A DNA stretch of 64,000 nt. Origin: Lonicera japonica. Its lineage: Eukaryota; Streptophyta; Magnoliopsida; Dipsacales; Caprifoliaceae. A program made the translations under genes and the position numbers. The notes beneath the pieces were generated by a model. That model made no database searches. It saw nothing but the letters and a program-made list of their open reading frames with translations, and was not told the DNA's origin. The stretch is taken from contig CM038470.1 of NCBI GenBank assembly GCA_021464415.1, positions 32,354,122 to 32,418,121 of the forward strand. The letters are read 5' to 3'. Below are positions 44,255 through 56,740 of the stretch, piece after piece. The first letter of the stretch is position 1; the number at the start of each line of letters is the position of its first letter.

Positions 44255-44332
44255 ATACTTACCTAGATGGGATCAATGGGTGATCAAGAAGGCCCATGGC
44301 CTAGGTTAGGGGCCTGCGTTCGCGCGGCCCCC
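44255..44332 (+). ncRNA. Internally deleted 'mini-U1' snRNA gene (78 nt)
   Basis: It has ATACTTACCT and stem-loop I (GATCAATGGGTGATCAAG, GGCCCATGGCC) up to CCTAGGTTAGG. It then jumps directly to the terminal stem-loop GGCCTGCGTTCGCGCGGCC. Stem-loops II and III and the Sm site are absent. If transcribed it could not assemble a normal Sm core. A pseudogene is the conservative reading, but the promoter is the best in the window. Confidence 0.8.
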
Positions 44333-44451
44333 TCTAATTATAGTTTAATTTTGTTAAAATGATTGAGTAATTTAGTTGAAATTAATATATATATATATAA
44401 TGTAAAATGATTGAGTAATATAGTTGAAACATATATATATATATACAGAGC

Positions 44452-44580
44452 ATTTCTGGTAAGGTCCAGACCTTACGGATTGGGCCTTTTTACAACATTT
44501 TTGTGTCGTAAAAACACTTGGTGGTGTGTTTTTACGACGCTTTTGGGACCAATCTGTAAGGACTGGTCCTTACCAGAAAT
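44452..44580. mobile_element. 129-bp fold-back MITE in TA-rich DNA
   Basis: The ends ATTTCTGGTAAGG and CCTTACCAGAAAT are inverted repeats extending ~32 bp with few mismatches. The interior (GTCGTAAAAACAC…GTGTTTTTACGAC) folds as well, so almost the whole element is one hairpin. TA repeats on both sides hide any target duplication. Confidence 0.85.
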
Positions 44581-44739
44581 TTTCCATATATATATATATA
44601 TTAAAATGCAACTATTTTAAGGTGAACGCAAGACGGTTATTTTCAATTGCAAAGAATATATAACCTATTTTTTTCTTTTTTTTCCAGAAATGCAATGCCA
44701 TTAAAATAAATCGTAAAAGCTTCCATTTAGGGACAATAT

Positions 44740-45175
44740 CAAAGTTGGTGCCATACCTATTATGCGATTGGACATGGTGCGTCCAAGCTATAGTTTGGTG
44801 GGGTCTCTCTTTTTGTAGAGATTGTTCCCGTTAAAATATGTTAATTTAATTTATTTTTATTTTATTTTTTTGCATTTGTTGAAGTGTTGCAGTAACTTTT
44901 TATCGTAAAAAGGGTTTGCGTCGCAACATCTAAATGATTCCGACCTTTCATTTGGATCAAAGTTGGTGCCATGCCTATTATGTGACTGGACATGGTTCGT
45001 CCAAGCTATAGTTTGGTGGGGTCTCTCTTTTTGTAGAGATTGTTCCCGTTAAAATATGTTAATTTAATTTATTTTTACTTTATTTTTTTGCATTTGTTGA
45101 AGTGTTGCAGTAACTTTTTATCGTAAAAAGGGTTTGCGTCGCAACATCTAAATGATTCCGACCTTTCATTTGGAT
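44740..45175. repeat. Near-identical 218-bp tandem duplication
   Basis: 'caaagttggtgccat' begins units at 44740 and 44958. The units differ at only a handful of positions, much less than other duplications here, so this one is recent. It contains 'ggggtctctctttttgtag', a phrase also near 13735 and 35940. Non-coding. Confidence 0.95.
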
Positions 45176-45389
45176 TTGTGAATGGAAGAGTCATTGATAT
45201 AATCTTTAGCCTTTGATTTTGTTATCTATGAATGCAATTGTGGCGCCAGCGTTGTTGAATTTGTGAATTTTGAATTGAAGTAATATCAACCTTTGATTTC
45301 GTTGATTTACATTACTTACACTACTATACAATACTTGTTCCCTACTTTCTCCAAAATAATGGATGTATAACAACAATCAATGATTCAAT

Positions 45390-45780
45390 CACTACACCAG
45401 AAATGCCAAACAGGCACGGTTCAAAACCGTGCCAAAACGAATCTGGAACTGCACCAAGCCGGGCCAAAAAGTGGCGTGGTTTTTTTTCGAATGGCTATTT
45501 CCCTTCCATTCTGTTCCGTATTCTGGTCAAACCGTACCCCTTTTTTAAAACTGGAATGGTTTTGGAACGGTTTTTTATTAATTTTTTATTTTGTCACTGA
45601 TTTGGAACGGTTTGTAGTTGTGCCACAATCGTTCCACTTTGAAAATGCAAATATTCTGCTTTTTATTTTATTTTGTTCCGGCCACAATTTTAGCTTTCTT
45701 CGACCTATTCTAACATAATAGTATGATTTTTGTTCCAGCCGTATTTTTGGCTTTTCTCGACCTATTCTTTTTCAGGTTAC
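45390..45780 (+). mobile_element. CACTA (En/Spm) element terminal fragment
   Basis: CACTACACCAGAAATG at 45390 is a classic CACTA terminus. It is followed by subterminal repeats of the form GGCACGGTT, GGAACGGTTTT and GGAATGGTTTTGGAACGG. I found no opposite terminus (…TGGTGTAGTG), so only one end is present. The 112-codon frame at 45380-45718 reads through the subterminal repeats and is not a transposase. Confidence 0.8.
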
Positions 45781-47000
45781 ATCTAAATTTTACATGCAAC
45801 AAATCAAATCAAATCCATCAAATTGAAAAAAATAAAACATTCAATTAAAAATTGATCATTATTCCATATCCAAATCAAAGTATGATTTTATAAATAGAAT
45901 ACTAAGTTGCCAACATACAAAGTTTAATTGTTTAGGATCTTATACAACTAATATTTGATCACAAAGCCTGAAAATACAATAGAATACTTTGGCTTTCTTG
46001 CAAATATTCTTTTCCACCTTACAAAGTTATAACTGCCAAAATCTTTGATTCCGACGTAATCTGGGTATTCATAAGAAAACAAAATATTGTCAAAAATGAT
46101 GACAAAATACAATTCTATGACGGAAAATTCCAAAAGCTAAAGGCGAACTTGGGAAGTTGGACAGGCATATAATAGAATCATGTACAATCAACAACATTAA
46201 ACCCTTTTGTTACCGATAAAAATTAAATTAGTCACTTATTTTGGGTTAGGGAATTTTTTGGCCTTGGGACCCTATATTTGTATGTGGGATCTGATAGAAA
46301 TTAAAAATAGAAAATGTGAGTCATAACAGTTCAAATAAGAGGTGTGAATAGATAGATCTCTAAAAGTTAGGAGTTTACTCAACTTGATCATTCAAAATAC
46401 AAAACAGCAGCTTTATTTGAATTCTGCTAATGTGACTACATACTATTTCAAAATACAAATCAACATTCATGAAATAATTAACTACAACTTAATACACACT
46501 ATTGACAAAAAGCTGCTAATGTGATTTTTAATATTTCTTCACTAGACAAATGATGTATTTTGCAAAGTTACCTCCACAAAAATTGATGAAGAGATTGATG
46601 GGTCTGTACTCAAATGTCAAAGATAACTCCACCATTCTTATAAACCTATATTGTCCTGGAAAAAAAAATAATTATAAAGATGTAAGAAAGGTATATCCAA
46701 ACATATAAGCCGATCTAAGTTCGGCTCGAGTTCGCTCGCTAAAAATTAGTATAATTTTTTTACTATAAAGATTATTTTGCCACTTTACAAGTGTATCATT
46801 TATGCAATCGCAGAACACCTGAATGATTACCCAGCGAGGCTAAGTAAAATTATTGTAACTACATTAAAAAACCCACTATAAATTCATACTTGAAATAACA
46901 CAATTCAAAACACTTCAACAACCAGTAATTGGACCCTGAATGAAAGAGCAGATGGTTAAATCAATTACCAATCAAATACAAGGCAAGGCAAGGAACTCAC
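45781..47000. other. Intergenic, nothing recognised
   Basis: AT-rich without transposon ends or coding motifs that I can identify. A 61-codon minus frame at 45948-46133 has no domain. Confidence 0.5.
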
Positions 47001-47335
47001 AGTACTTCGAAGAATTTCACTAAAATAATTCAAAGATGCAGCTTCAAAGGCCTGAAGAACATATCGCCCTTAAAAAGAAAGGAGGTATAAAAGTTATATA
47101 TAAGATGAAGATTATTGAGTAAGAAACCCATAAATGAAGCAACATTAAAAAACACAGTAGAGTACCATTAATTCATTATATTCCTGTTTGTTTCTGTAAG
47201 ATATGAGAGCAGACAAAGAAACACCGCACACGTTACAATAAGGGCGGCTCTTTCTTTTGTCTCAAAAGCATCTAAAGCTGAGCGTATGGCATCTTTCTCT
47301 TGAATATCCATCATGGAAAAAGACACTAATCCCGA
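47001..47335 (-). other. Two exon-like minus-strand segments, unrecognised protein
   Basis: Segment 47335-47166 follows a good acceptor (…TTTATCCTCAG) and encodes an acidic/basic helix-like stretch (M-D-I-Q-E-K-D-A-I-R-S-A-L-D-A-F) and then a hydrophobic run. It meets a stop just before a GT. Segment 47068-47001 has an acceptor (TTTCTTTTTAAG), an open frame (Y-V-L-Q-A-F-E-A-A-S-L-N-Y-F) and a perfect GTGAGT donor. I do not recognise the family. They may be remnants of a host gene's exons. Function unknown. Confidence 0.35.
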
Positions 47336-47999
47336 CTGAGGATAAATAACAACCATCCAACCAATACAAAAGAAATGAAAAAAGGTAGAAATATACCCTA
47401 GAAAAAAAACGACATGAAATTGTTCCCCTATCATCATCAAGTCCAGCAGAGTAGTATGATTGTATCTTTTATTTAGGCATTGTTTCACAATTTAAACCTA
47501 CTGTGACAGGTAATACAAATTAAGACACATTCAAATAATTTCAAATTTTAAACTCACTATAACCTAAAATAACTTATTTAAAGATTGACTTTTAATTGAC
47601 AACGAATACATTCTAATTTGTTGGTTTTCAAGTAGAAGGTTCTCAAGATTCTTCTTTTCAAAGCATACAATCTTTAAAAATAATATAATTCTTGTTTCAA
47701 ATGGTCAAAAGATTGAGTTCATACCATTAAACACTCAAATCTAGTATGCAAGCAAATATAAGTGTGATACACTGATTCCTCAAATATTACTGTTATTTGC
47801 TTTTACCCCTTTCAAGGTTGTTACATAGTGGTTCCTAGTCCTACTCGTGCTACAAAGGACATCAACTTTTTTCTATTTTTTTCCACACGACACAGTAATT
47901 TTTAAAATTATGTACATATGTAATACCAAGTTTGCACCATATATTTTCACAAAAAAGATAATTAACAGCAAATATCTCTGTTTTGTAGTAAATACTTAC

Positions 48000-48135
48000 T
48001 CGGTTAATAATCAATATCCCTAAAACAAAAAGACTACTGTGAGCACCCTCTTGATCTGCCACTTGAATAGCTCCCCGCACCGCACTCCAATGTAATGCCA
48101 TTTGCCCAGTGTGATATGCAGCATTCACGTCTCCC
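48000..48135 (-). pseudogene. TIP1-type ankyrin-repeat S-acyltransferase exon remnant
   Basis: After an acceptor (…GCATAG) the minus strand encodes D-V-N-A-A and [18 protein letters not shown], which matches an ankyrin repeat of plant TIP1 (an ankyrin-DHHC protein S-acyltransferase of endomembranes). The repeat is damaged: the A-E-L-L-L helix residues between Q-V-A and Q-E-G-A are missing, and the following sequence is not ankyrin-like. A GTAAGT donor follows at 47999. No DHHC domain is found nearby, so this is an isolated exon relic. Confidence 0.55.
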
Positions 48136-48540
48136 CTATGCTACCAAAGACATACAAAAAACCATTGCTACTTTGGTTAAGACTAATCTTACTCTTACTT
48201 ATGTGAGGGAAAAAAATCCCACTCAATTCAAAAACAAAAAGAGATGTATCTAAAAGGAAAGCAATATAGAAGTAGGGGAGAATGCCCTTCAGTCAATTCA
48301 TTTTCAAGGTACGATCACCTGAATAAATGTGCTTTGTGAGGACTTAGAATTCTTGAAATTGTGTCATTTCTCTTCTCAAGTGTTTGAAATAGAAGTTCGA
48401 AAAGAGAGATGTAATTGGAAGAAATAGATTCATGTATTTCCCTTGAAATGGTTACAATTTGATCTTATTATAGCAAGAACAACAGTGATAGTTAACCAAA
48501 AAATTGGCAGTAAAATCCCAAATTTAATGGTGGTTTTTTA

Positions 48541-49740
48541 TGGGTGATTTTAAATGCACCCACCAAATTGAGATTTTCATCCCACTTTGCTTCTCACCCC
48601 ACTACTTTCTCTAAAAATCTTTAAACTCACCCCACAAGTATTAAAACCAAAATCCGATACAAGATAAACATTTGGTGACAAATAATTCGTCTCTGATATC
48701 CACAAAAATTCAATAACAAAATAATTCATCACAATATACATGAAATTAGCATGGAAATGAATTTTAAACAATTCAAATGTGTTCAATTCCAAGGAAAATG
48801 TTATTTCAGTTGTTCTTTAAAATAAATTATGTGGGGAAGCTATGAGAATTAATTTTCCATCTTTTCTTGGAAAAAAAAAAGTTTAGGCGATGGCTCCTAG
48901 AATTTGTTTTCCTTAAAAAAGGGGGTAATAAAAACACTCTAAAAAAATTGGAACTTGTGTGGAAAAGGACCATTTTCCCAGAAAAATATACCCTATCAAA
49001 TGCAATCTTAGCAAAATAAGTTTCGTAAAGTAAAATGACTTACATTTCTCTCCTACTACTGTAGTTTTATAATTACATATAAAATGTAACAAAAAATTTA
49101 AAATAATAACAATTTAATTTAATTCAAAATTGTAACCGTATGGGTACAACTAAATTTTAACTTTTACCTGTCACAAAAATTAGTTTAAAAAGAAAAAGGA
49201 CTATCTATATTTTTCTCCTATTCCGATAGGTTTAAATTTGCATAGAACCTATAACAATATGTATTCACAATAATGACAATTTTGTACACTTCAACATTCA
49301 ATCGAAAATCTACGGACAATCAAAAATTTTATTTTTTTTAAAATTTTAAAACATAATTTAATCTACAATCTTACCATAATTTAAGTTCTAGTACATGCTA
49401 AAATTGTATTTTTTTTCGATGTCTAAAGTTTTTGTATTGATAGTGTCGCTAATTGCTACTCGAATCTATAGTGTTAAAAATGATTATATATGGCTTGTAC
49501 ATATATACATATATATATGTACGTACATAGAAGATAATGATGTTAAAATTAAATGTTTTGCATGGATATTAATCAATAATGAACATGAGAGAAACAAATG
49601 AGAGGAGAGAAAAAAAAAGATTAGTAGCGTATACAGCTAGGGGTGAGTTTATAGAATAACTTTAGGGTTAAATTATTAGAGTTGAAAATTTTGAAGTGGG
49701 GTGAAAAGATTAAATGAGTTGGTGCATTTAAAATCACCTA
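48541..49740. mobile_element. Complete ~1.2-kb non-autonomous element with ~100-bp terminal inverted repeats
   Basis: The left end TGGGTGATTTTAAATGCACC and right end (reverse complement) TAGGTGATTTTAAATGCACC continue as inverted repeats of ~100 bp, with CACCCCACT and CTCACCCC inside. Comparison with the related unoccupied sequence near 60965 ('tggtgattttctatgagc') supports the left boundary. There is no transposase. It may be a Mutator-like derivative, but no clear 9-10-bp duplication is seen. Confidence 0.6.
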
Positions 49741-50079
49741 AAAATAATGGAAGCAAATGATTAACCACAAACCCATTGTTACTGATAAAACCGAAAAAAA
49801 AATTAAAAAAAAATGAGAGATATTTGTAACTTGAAATTATAATTTTTCAGAATTGCACAACAAATAAATTAAAACCATTTTCGTCACACTATTTATTGGT
49901 ATCAAGTATTCGACCAATCCTCTATCCCTAGTTAAGATATTTTAAATAAAAGTCAATGTTTGATTTTATCATTTTTAAAAACCAAACTTATTTCCTATCA
50001 AAAGTTTTGCTATTTAAAAAATTGAACTTTACTTAACAAATTACAATTACAATTACAATTAAAACTAAATTTTTGCACG

Positions 50080-50216
50080 ACCCCACTGACACAAATTATG
50101 ATGTTAGCTCCACCACTTGGGTAGACCTTAGGCAAGCGCCCCTCCAGAATGCAATAGAAGTCTAACCTAGGCCATAGACATCCTTGGTCACCCATTGACC
50201 CCATGTAGGTAAGTAT
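50080..50216 (-). pseudogene. U1 snRNA pseudogene with lost terminal stem
   Basis: On the minus strand from 50216, ATACTTACCTACATGGGGTC, stem-loops I-III and CATAATTTGTGTC are recognisable. Stem-loop II has indels, and the GC-rich 3' stem is cut after GTGGGG. The USE position is decayed (no RTCCCACATCG). The flanks are those of the U1 at 15140, showing common descent. Confidence 0.8.
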
Positions 50217-50335
50217 TTGTACCAATGCTTTTGCTTTCTCATTTATTCACTCTCTTTCACCTCCCCTTTCATACATTCTCATGTAGCACTACAACAATCT
50301 TCCAATGTTAAACCCAATATAAGACTAAAAATTCT

Positions 50336-53300
50336 CGTGAAGCCCCAAATCCCATTTAGAAGTCTTCACCTCCGGGAGTGGTTTGTCACGATGCCGTACT
50401 CCTACGGCGGGTGATATTAAAATTTTACAAATCAATTTAAACCAATTAATTTAATTAAGAAAAGTGCATCTTATATTTTCAGAAAAATTCGGTTTGATTT
50501 ACTCTATTTTATTAATAACCAATACATGTACAAGTGATACTGTATTAAATCATTACTTAATTAAAGCTCAATAAACTACAATTTACAAAAAGTAATATTA
50601 CACCATTCCCTTCAATCACGTAAACCAATTATTAAACAATGTTTATTAAATACAAAAGGAATCAACTTAGAGTTCCACACATAAGATCAAGTCGTCCCTT
50701 CGAGGTACACTAAAACAGTTCTGTGGTCATCAGAGGTATCTAAGCTTTAATGCATACCAAACCTCAATAAGTGTACTTGCAAAACTATTTTGTAAAATGG
50801 GAGTGAGCTAAACACAAGCTTAATAGGAACTATAAAAGGTTTTCTATAAAAAAACAAAACTAGTCAAGCACACAATGTAATATTGAAATAATAGAAAGCC
50901 ACAAGATGCATTCAACTATTCCTTATATGTATACCATATACATATATATAATACTATACCAAAATACTATGATGCCATATATCAAAGCAACTGGTACATA
51001 CTATGTATAACACATGATATATCCCCCCCAAAAGAAATTGTATATGTAAACCATTTACGTAAAATAGTATCAAAATCCAACCAAAGGATAATAAACTAAT
51101 ATTGGCACTCTGTGACGCCCCGAATCTAGTTAAAAGGCTTAAACCTCCAGGACCTGGTTAATCACGGATGCCATCGCTCACAATAGAGGGAAAAGTGAGA
51201 AGTTTGTCATTAATTAAAAACATTTCTTAAGGAATTACTCAGTTTATAAAGTGGTATGAGTAAAAGAAAATAAATATAGGAAGATGTATCTTAGATTTTT
51301 ACAAAAAAATTGGCATCGTCTCCTCTGTTTTACTAATAACCAAAACCTGTTTAAACTATACTCATCAAATCATTTCTCAAACAAACATAATTATTAAACA
51401 AAAGTACGTCCATCCATAGTCCAACCATGTTTTAGTAAAGTAGTCAATTAATTTGTAAACCTTATTTAAATCTCCAAATACAACTTAATACAATACAACT
51501 CAAATTAAATAAATAAGACAAAATACTAGGTCCAAGCAAACTAAGTTATCAAACCGTGGACAACTACTATGTATTTAGGATCATTAGAGGCATCTAGATA
51601 TAATACACGCGACATCCCATGAATGTACCCGCTAAACTGGTTTGGAAAATGGGAATGAGCCAGACACGAGCTCAATGGAAACTATAGGGTTTCATATATT
51701 AAAATACACGTATAAATACACAAGCAACGTGTAATATTGAAAATAAGAGTAGTCATATATATACCTTATATATATATGGTACTCATCTCAAATGTCATGA
51801 AAATAGAGTAAGTGGAATGCACACCAAGTGTTATCCCAACTCAATGGATAAAATGAATTCGTATCACCAAAATATAGTACGGAAGGAAATACCACCAAGG
51901 TATACTCATATTAAAACTAGGCACTAGTTATATACCTCCGTATGATACTTGTTGCTATGTCCATCCACAGGACATATGTAACTAGTAGCTCGAATCTATC
52001 TCGATTACATTTCGTCCTCGGGAAAAATAATGTAACCGCTAGTTCGGACTTGTCCCAATTACGTTACTTCCACATGAACAATAATAATATGGCTGCCATA
52101 GCCAAATCCTTCCATAGGACGTAATAAGTCAACTAGGTATAATTGTCTACTGTGCACAGTATGTCTCCGATAACCAAGTCCTCCGATAGGACACCTAGTG
52201 ACAAACCTGCCATAGGCTAATATATATGATAATCACATATAAACAACTAAAGTATCATATCCAACTGGTATAACGATACCTGATAAAAGTAAAGTCATGA
52301 ATAAATCTCAAAACTATAAATGTCCATAATGTGATATAAAAACTTGTCATAATCCATCCAAAGGAAAAAAATATAACAACCTTCCGTAGGTTTAAAAATC
52401 CCATCAAATAATGAAGTAGTAGTAAAGTTCCATACTTTACGAAAAAGTAATAAGCTAACCATTAACATTTTTGTATCAAATATGTTATCACCATATGATA
52501 TATAAAACAAATCTCAACAAATATCATTTTATAAGTTTTAGTACCCAATTTACATGATAAACCCACAATTGTTACTTTTTACAAACATATACGCATATAT
52601 CTGTAATTTAGAAAAGTGTGGGTTTAAGACATTTTATTTAATCATGCGTAATATCCATATTGTAGTCATCTACATGTTTTTGGAAACCATTTCCATCCTA
52701 AAACCCACATGAAATCCATCTATAATAGTGTACAACTAGTGTTACAAAACTATTTACGCTATGGTGGGTTTTAGGTCAAAGTATGTGAAACTATAATATG
52801 CAAGCGGGGATTTTGACTTGATCATCAAATTGAAGTTATTTTAAGTGTTTATACATCAAAAGAAATCATAAATTGTAAACCCAAACCTGTGCATGCAAGC
52901 CAATCAATATCCATACACAAATCCCCAATTTACTAGTAATAAGAACATGCAATAAGCAATACTTTGAAAAATAATTTCAATACTATTGTTCCCACCTCTA
53001 TGATGCTCTATCCACAAGATTGAAGTGATTTGAAGTGATAGTGAAGGCTGGACTAGAACATTCTCCAAGAATTCCAAAGCTCCAAGTGGTGGAAAGCATG
53101 GTGATGTTGAAGAAGATGAAGAATTTGAGGGTTTGATGACCAAACCTTGATCCACCCACATTTCTCCCCTTTCTCTCTCTGAATTTCTCTTAGATGTTTT
53201 CTATTATACCATGGTCGAATTCCCTTAAAAAGGGGTGAAAATTGAATAAAATCGGGTCAAAAGAGTAAAAAATGGATCAACTCGAGTAACAAAATGTGCC

Positions 53301-55681
53301 CAAAACACTGTTTTGGGCATAACTTTTCACTCAAAACTCTGATTTGGACGATTTATATATCATCGGAAAGAGGATTTAAAGAGATACAACTTTTATCTTT
53401 ATAGTTTCTCCAAATTATGGATGAATTAATACCAAAAATGTGTAGAATATAACAGTCTGACAAAAACAACAAACTGTCATTGTGCATCACGATGGTTTTG
53501 TCAAAAACTTTGCGATCAGTTTCGAACTTCTTAGATCTTAATTTAGGCTTACCTTCATATAAAATTTGAAGAGGGGTCAAATATCTTCCTAACGGTTCAA
53601 ACGGTGAGTCATTTAGAGTTCGGATAAAGAAGTTATGGTCTTCCAAAGTTGGATAAAAACTCATTTTGCCGAAACTTTATTTTTCACCGTCAACCTATCA
53701 AATTCAACTACGGATATCCGAAATGCATTTCAACCATAGAAGCATATGCAAAATCACTAATATGACTTGTAAAAGGTGTTTAATTGATTAAAACACCCCT
53801 TAAAGTAAGAATGACCTCCTAATGTGATTTCCTTATCGGTAAAAAGGCAAAAGCAAGGTTTGAGTAACTAAAACTCATTCGGGCCATCCGAATTGTGTTG
53901 TGACCATTCACGCAAGTGTGAATATGCTATTGGAAGACGTTAGAAGTGTTAAAACTATAAAAGTTATCCTGGATCCAAAATTCACTACCCAAAGCGAGAT
54001 TTAGGACAAAATGTAAGCGAAGACCAATTAACACCTCGATTCGCATTCGGTCCATTTGAATGCTAAAACGACCACTCACGCAATTGTATTACGACAATAG
54101 AGACAAGTTAGAGGTGTCCAATCTACTAAACTCTTAATTAAACTAAAATTTATCACCCAAAGCGAGATTAACAAGTGAATCAAAATAGGGGCGTTACACA
54201 CTCATATTTCTACCATAGGATATGTCCTCCTATAGGACTTTCATTTCACTTTTCATGGCTAGAACCATGAGGCAAGAGAGCTCAAAAATAAAATCGTACC
54301 CCAAGGACATATAGTAAACCATCTAAGATTTAAACCTACAGTCCACCTAGTGGTAAGCCCCCAAGGCTAAGTAACTCATGTAACCACACAAGCTATGTGC
54401 CCCAAAGACAAATAGACAAATATATCATGTAGCCACCAAGATTAAGATAGTAAGATTAACTAAGCAAATGGTACGATATAGTACTAAATCATAAAACTAT
54501 ATAAATCTCAAACCAATTGAGATATCAAGTATTAATGTGTTAAAAGAAGGGAATGCGTAAATATACTTATGTACTCAAACTATATTGAAAATTTCATCAA
54601 CAACAATAATATAACAATTTAAAGTAAATCTATCCATATACCTCATAGGATACCCATGTAATTAGCACAAATAGTTCATGACTTAAATCTCATAAGTCCT
54701 AAGCTCCTCAAAGTCAACAAAATGAAGAAGATGATGGAGATGAAAAACAAAGGTGATTCTTGCTAAATCTTGAACCTAAGGTGAAAATCCCATCATTTCT
54801 CCTTAAAACCCCCAACCTCTCACTCTAAGGTTCTAAATTAGTGGTGTATATTGAATGCTCCAGATTTGGGGGTTTTAAGGTGTAAATAAAATAAAATCGG
54901 GTCAAAGGTTTAAAAATGGTTCAAACCCTAGCAATCAAATGTTTCTGGCACACTGTACTTTGAGCATAACTTTTCACTTCAAACCCCGATGCGAAAAGAA
55001 AACTCAAAGGGATGCAACTTTTCACCTTTGTGCTTCTCCAAAATATGGATGGATTAATCGCAGAAATGCATAGAATGTAGTTATCTGCCAAAATATGTTG
55101 CTGCAATGTAATAGGATCATATTTTGACATTTGGCTTACTTTGCATGCCGTTTTAACCAGAGAGTAGTGTGATTTGGGCCTCAGTCAAAACTCGAAAGTT
55201 GTAAACGGCAAAGAAATATATCCAAAGGTTCAAGCGTGACTCAATTGGATATCGGATGAGAAAGTTATGGCCTTGCAAACTTGGCAAAAACTCATTTCGC
55301 CAAAAAATCAATTATCACCATTAGCTAACCAAATTCAACCACGGCCATCCGAAATGCATTTCAACCATGCATGCATATATAATATGACTTGCAGTAAGTG
55401 GTAGCTCATCAAAATATGCCTGGAAGCAAATTTGACTGTTCAAAGCTATGATTAAGGGTAAAATAAAACTAAAGAGCGATTAAAATTTATATTTCAATAG
55501 AGACCACCCGAATAGCAAAATGATCACCCACATAGATGTAATTAAGCTATTGAAATGCACTCAAAGTGTTAGACCTGCAAAATTCCACTCAGAACCAAAA
55601 ATCACTAGTCAAAGTGAGGTTATTCGATAAATCAAGCTTATGAAGGAAAATTAACGGATAAACTATACACAAGGTGTTACA
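50336..55681 (+). mobile_element. Long LTR (host copy) interrupted by a second LTR
   Basis: It starts CGTGAAGCCCCAAATCCC (degenerate TGTGACGCCCC) and ends AAGGTGTTACA. Flanks ATTCT (50331-50335) and ATTAT (55682-55686) agree at four of five positions. Without the 3,093 bp of nested insertion and duplication it is ~2.25 kb. The unoccupied target is seen at ~15410 next to the U1 gene. Non-coding. Confidence 0.85.
51111..54198 (+). mobile_element. Nested solo LTR with perfect 5-bp target-site duplication (CACTC)
   Basis: The 3,088-bp sequence begins TGTGACGCCCCGAATCTAG and ends GGGGCGTTACA, flanked by CACTC at 51106-51110 and 54199-54203. It is the same subfamily as 20477-23623, in opposite orientation. 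The host sequence 'aatattggcactc|atatttctacc' becomes continuous once it is removed. Non-coding. Confidence 0.93.
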
Positions 55682-56740
55682 ATTATCTTTTCTCCACATT
55701 CCACATTGATAAATAGATGAAAATATGCATTGAATCATAAGTAGAAGAGCACATTTCGTTGCCGAGCCTATAAGTCCCTCGAAGCTAACAAAGCCAAGTC
55801 TATTAGCAATGTGATTGTCAGCTAGCACTAGAAGATATGAATACAATCTAGTACAAGTATCAAATAGCATATACAACCTTGGAATAACCAACTGGACCTA
55901 AAGGTGGCTACTGCCCTCACCACATTCCACCATCAAACAATGAACCATCAACTTAATTGGTGTTAATGCATAAGCTGGGAAGTACTTTGTTATAAAAAAG
56001 GGAATGTCTAAAACATATAAACAAATTTTAACTAGAATTGTAGGGGATCTCTCTAAGAAGAAAGACCCCTCCAAAAATAGGCGTATGCCACTTTAAGTGG
56101 CGAACACACGGTATTCTTTAGTAAAAGGCGAAAGAATAGTTCGCTTTGTGCTCACCACACGACTGCGTGATTTTTGTTGAATGCTAGTTCTCATTCTTAT
56201 TCAGCTGCTAATGTCTCTGCTTCTTTCATCTTTCAATGTGGGAATACGTTAACGTGGTATATTACATCTTGCAAAAAATTCAGTAACTTCATTACTTCTC
56301 TCATATAAATTGGAAGGCATCATAATACTTTGCACCGGAGATGTTCTTGAAACTCAAACCAGGAAGTACGTAAGATGAAAATAGAACCTGCAGTAGTAAA
56401 TCTGGGGCGTCTTTCCAAATAAAGTAAAAAGGAAAATAGAACTTGCACCTGTAAATGTATCGTCCAGTTGACCAATAAAAATAATGGAAGCAGATGAATA
56501 GCCACAAATTAAACCCATTGTTATTGATAATAAAAAATAGTGAAATGTGTCACTTGAAATTATATAGTCTTTTGGAATTGCACAACAAATAAAATAAAAC
56601 CATTTCGTCACACTACTTATTGCCGATCACCACAACTATATTACTTGAATATCAAATATTCAAACGATCCTCTGTCCCTAATTACAAGTTTTTAAATAAG
56701 AGTCGATGTTTGAATTTATCATTTTTAAAAAACCAAACTT
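55682..56740 (+). repeat. U1 flank continued, then a second 'R' unit
   Basis: 55682-55940 matches the U1 upstream flank 15420-15690. 55990-56500 matches 13810-14310, and 56460-56740 matches 49740-50000. The order U1-flank-R repeats the arrangement R-U1-flank at 13640-15700, as expected from a tandemly duplicated unit. Short minus-strand frames at 56301-56611 are not supported. 56741-57400 partly matches 45230-45380 and otherwise shows nothing. Confidence 0.6.

Noticed and set aside
45380..45718. CACTA transposase candidate (112 codons)
   Set aside because: Frame is made of subterminal repeats next to the CACTA end; no transposase motif.
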